Assembly: GCA_017591395.1 (NCBI GenBank)
Contig: WEDG01011713.1
Coordinates: 1 to 64,000 of the forward strand
Length of the DNA: 64,000 nucleotides
Source: Schistocephalus solidus
Taxonomy: Eukaryota > Platyhelminthes > Cestoda > Diphyllobothriidea > Diphyllobothriidae
Direction of reading: 5' to 3'
Shown: piece by piece, positions 62,131 to 64,000 of the stretch
How the letters are laid out: each line of letters starts with the position of its first letter
Numbering within the stretch: position 1 is the first letter of the stretch
Made by a program: the position numbers and the translations under genes
The notes under the pieces: model-generated
The model's database searches: none
What the model saw: the letters and a program-made list of their open reading frames with translations, nothing else
Told to the model about the DNA's origin: nothing

Positions 62131-64000
62131 TGAATTTTATCGTGCGTGCTATAGAAACCGTACGTTACAGCATTTTTTGTGTCACAATCATTTACAGTTC
62201 ACTAAGTATTAAGAGTGTCATTTGTGTTGAGCGTCCATTCAATGAAGATTACAATTGCTTGATGCTTTAAATAAATCTTACATGTGGCCAGCTGACATAA
62301 AGTATATTATTGTGCCCATTGGTCATTCACTGTGGGGCTTTTGCAAGAAAAACCAGCACATTTCAGAGCAGACACGAAAGTGAAATATACGGTGCCTTGA
62401 AGACCAAAACAAAGTCCAAAGGTAGACAATTCAAGCTTTGCTAATAAAACTTATTATAAAAAGCTTTGTTAAAGGACTCAGAAAAGTATATACCACGAGC
62501 AAAGTATATTGAATATTTATGCATAAGTGTAAGGCACATCGAAAACGTTTGAATGAAGGAAACATATAGACTGGGTACCTGCATACATATATGTCTGCAA
62601 CGGTTAATGAATATCTTCTCTAATTTATATATACTTAAAACACGCAATTACATTACCCTTGTTTCTTATATTTCCTTGAAAAATATAATTAAAACCATTC
62701 AACAGTATGACCGTTAACTTCAGCCTTAGGATACAGGTTGCGCCTGATACAGTTCAACATAAAAACGTGAAAAACGTTTCATTATATAATAGGTTTGATA
62801 TTTACATGACTAAGGATTCCCATTGTTTACTCATGATCAGCATTTTAATTTAAATTAATGATTACTTTTACTTTGTTGATATTTTATTGCTTTCTGCATA
62901 GTGTCTACAAAAACATAGTCAAAATATTTTGCAGTTAAACGTTTTCCGATATAATTATAGTAAGAGAAAGTGTATACACTTTATTCTAGAGAACGTCCAG
63001 TATTTAAAAAAAACATTCAAGTACACTTATTTCTATTTCTATTTCTGAACTGTTTAAAAAACGTACATGACGCTACTAATTTGTTAGTGACGTTCGAATA
63101 AACAATTTTAAAGTATCATTGATGATTCTTTCTGGGGAATACAAAAGGTGAAATATCTCTATAAGCGTAAGTTAACCCCTGAATATATTTTACGCTTGAC
63201 TCAATTGCAGTTTGCTTCAGTATATAAATCATCTCAGTCTTAATGCTAAAATATGCAAACAATCCAGGCATTAGTATTTTCAAAATGTAATTTAAGATTA
63301 TGGGTATCTTATTGCACTTTAGTATTAGGTTTACAGAAAAGGCTTTTCTAATAGCCCATTTAAATCACACGCGCAACCCCTTAACCTTGTACATATTTCA
63401 GTTACGTATATAAAAGTCATTATAATTTAGAGGAAAAATGATGAATTGTTACGGTTTAAATCCATGAACGCAATTTCAAGAATCATTTTCAGTCTATAAT
63501 AAGTAAAAATCTAAAGTTAAGTGGGAAAAATCCAAATAATTGTTTTTGCCAAAAGAGGTATTGGACAAAGACATCATGTTGTCACATTGTCAACGTTAGA
63601 ACCTTTGTTTCATCTGTGTATAGCTAGCGGCTGGGGAGAAGAGCAGTATGTTTACATAACTATCGAAAAAGAAGCTTTATGATATATGCCTTATTAAAAA
63701 GAACCGTATGAGCAATTAGCCGTCTTAAAGACACTACATTCCTCTATACATTTAACATGTTGTCTGTCAAGCCACTTAAATCTCAAACGCTTTTCTATTT
63801 TCTTGACAGTTGATCGAAATTTTTGATTTAAAAAGAACATTTATATATGTCTTCCACTTCATGAAACTGAAATACTCAAACATGTCTCTGCCACTCCTCA
63901 GCCAAATATATTTCAGACAATTAAACAGGCTACGAATCTTTATTCAATTTCTTTTGAAATGTCTTTTCAAAACAATTCACTCGCGTTTTATTGCAAATCA
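62131..64000. other. AT-rich right end; no gene recognised
   Basis: No coding, RNA or repeat family recognised to the window edge. Confidence 0.5.

Overview
The window is eukaryotic genomic DNA. It has spliced exons, no operons, long AT-rich non-coding stretches and many decayed retroelements. The mix points to a flatworm, most likely a diphyllobothriidean tapeworm (Spirometra/Schistocephalus type): Penelope-like elements (PLEs) with GIY-YIG endonuclease tails, a LINE family whose C-terminal reverse-transcriptase text I know from such tapeworms, and tRNA-derived short repeats. The taxon is inferred from memory of families and could not be searched.

Bases 1 to about 14,300 are visibly richer in G+C and hold the only host-gene exons I recognise. 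On the plus strand are the last two coding exons of a receptor-regulated SMAD of the Smad2/3 (TGF-beta/activin) branch, at 4604-4748 and 6950-7073. They encode the end of the MH2 domain, including the L3 loop and the C-terminal phosphorylation tail. On the minus strand at 826-1055 is one exon of an oxysterol-binding-protein-related protein (ORP9-like lipid transfer domain). The upstream exons of both genes were not found here. The same part carries degenerate telomere-like CCTAAC tracts, CA and GA microsatellites, a decayed LINE at about 12.6-13.9 kb, and single copies of a tRNA-related repeat at 8.6 kb and 13.9 kb.

From about 14.3 kb to the end the sequence is AT-rich and looks intergenic or deeply intronic. 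It contains LINE scraps (20.3 kb), six fragmentary PLE copies (24.3, 29.4, 41.9, 43.4, 53.6 and 59.2 kb), a tRNA-like SINE of another family (32.3 kb), a 372-bp-period tandem duplication (40.9-41.6 kb) and two arrays of a roughly 303-bp tRNA-headed repeat (44.5-44.9 and 59.5-62.1 kb). The second array flips orientation at about 59.87 kb, giving a large inverted repeat, and its minus-strand end runs directly into a PLE endonuclease fragment.

The sharpest structural object is the 24.3-25.0 kb PLE. It is a short element with an uninterrupted GIY-YIG reading frame between roughly 100-bp inverted terminal copies, bounded by a candidate 12-bp target duplication. I see no prokaryotic-type system, CRISPR array, rRNA gene or convincing functional tRNA gene. 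Most short reading frames in the AT-rich part look like chance or repeat-derived frames.
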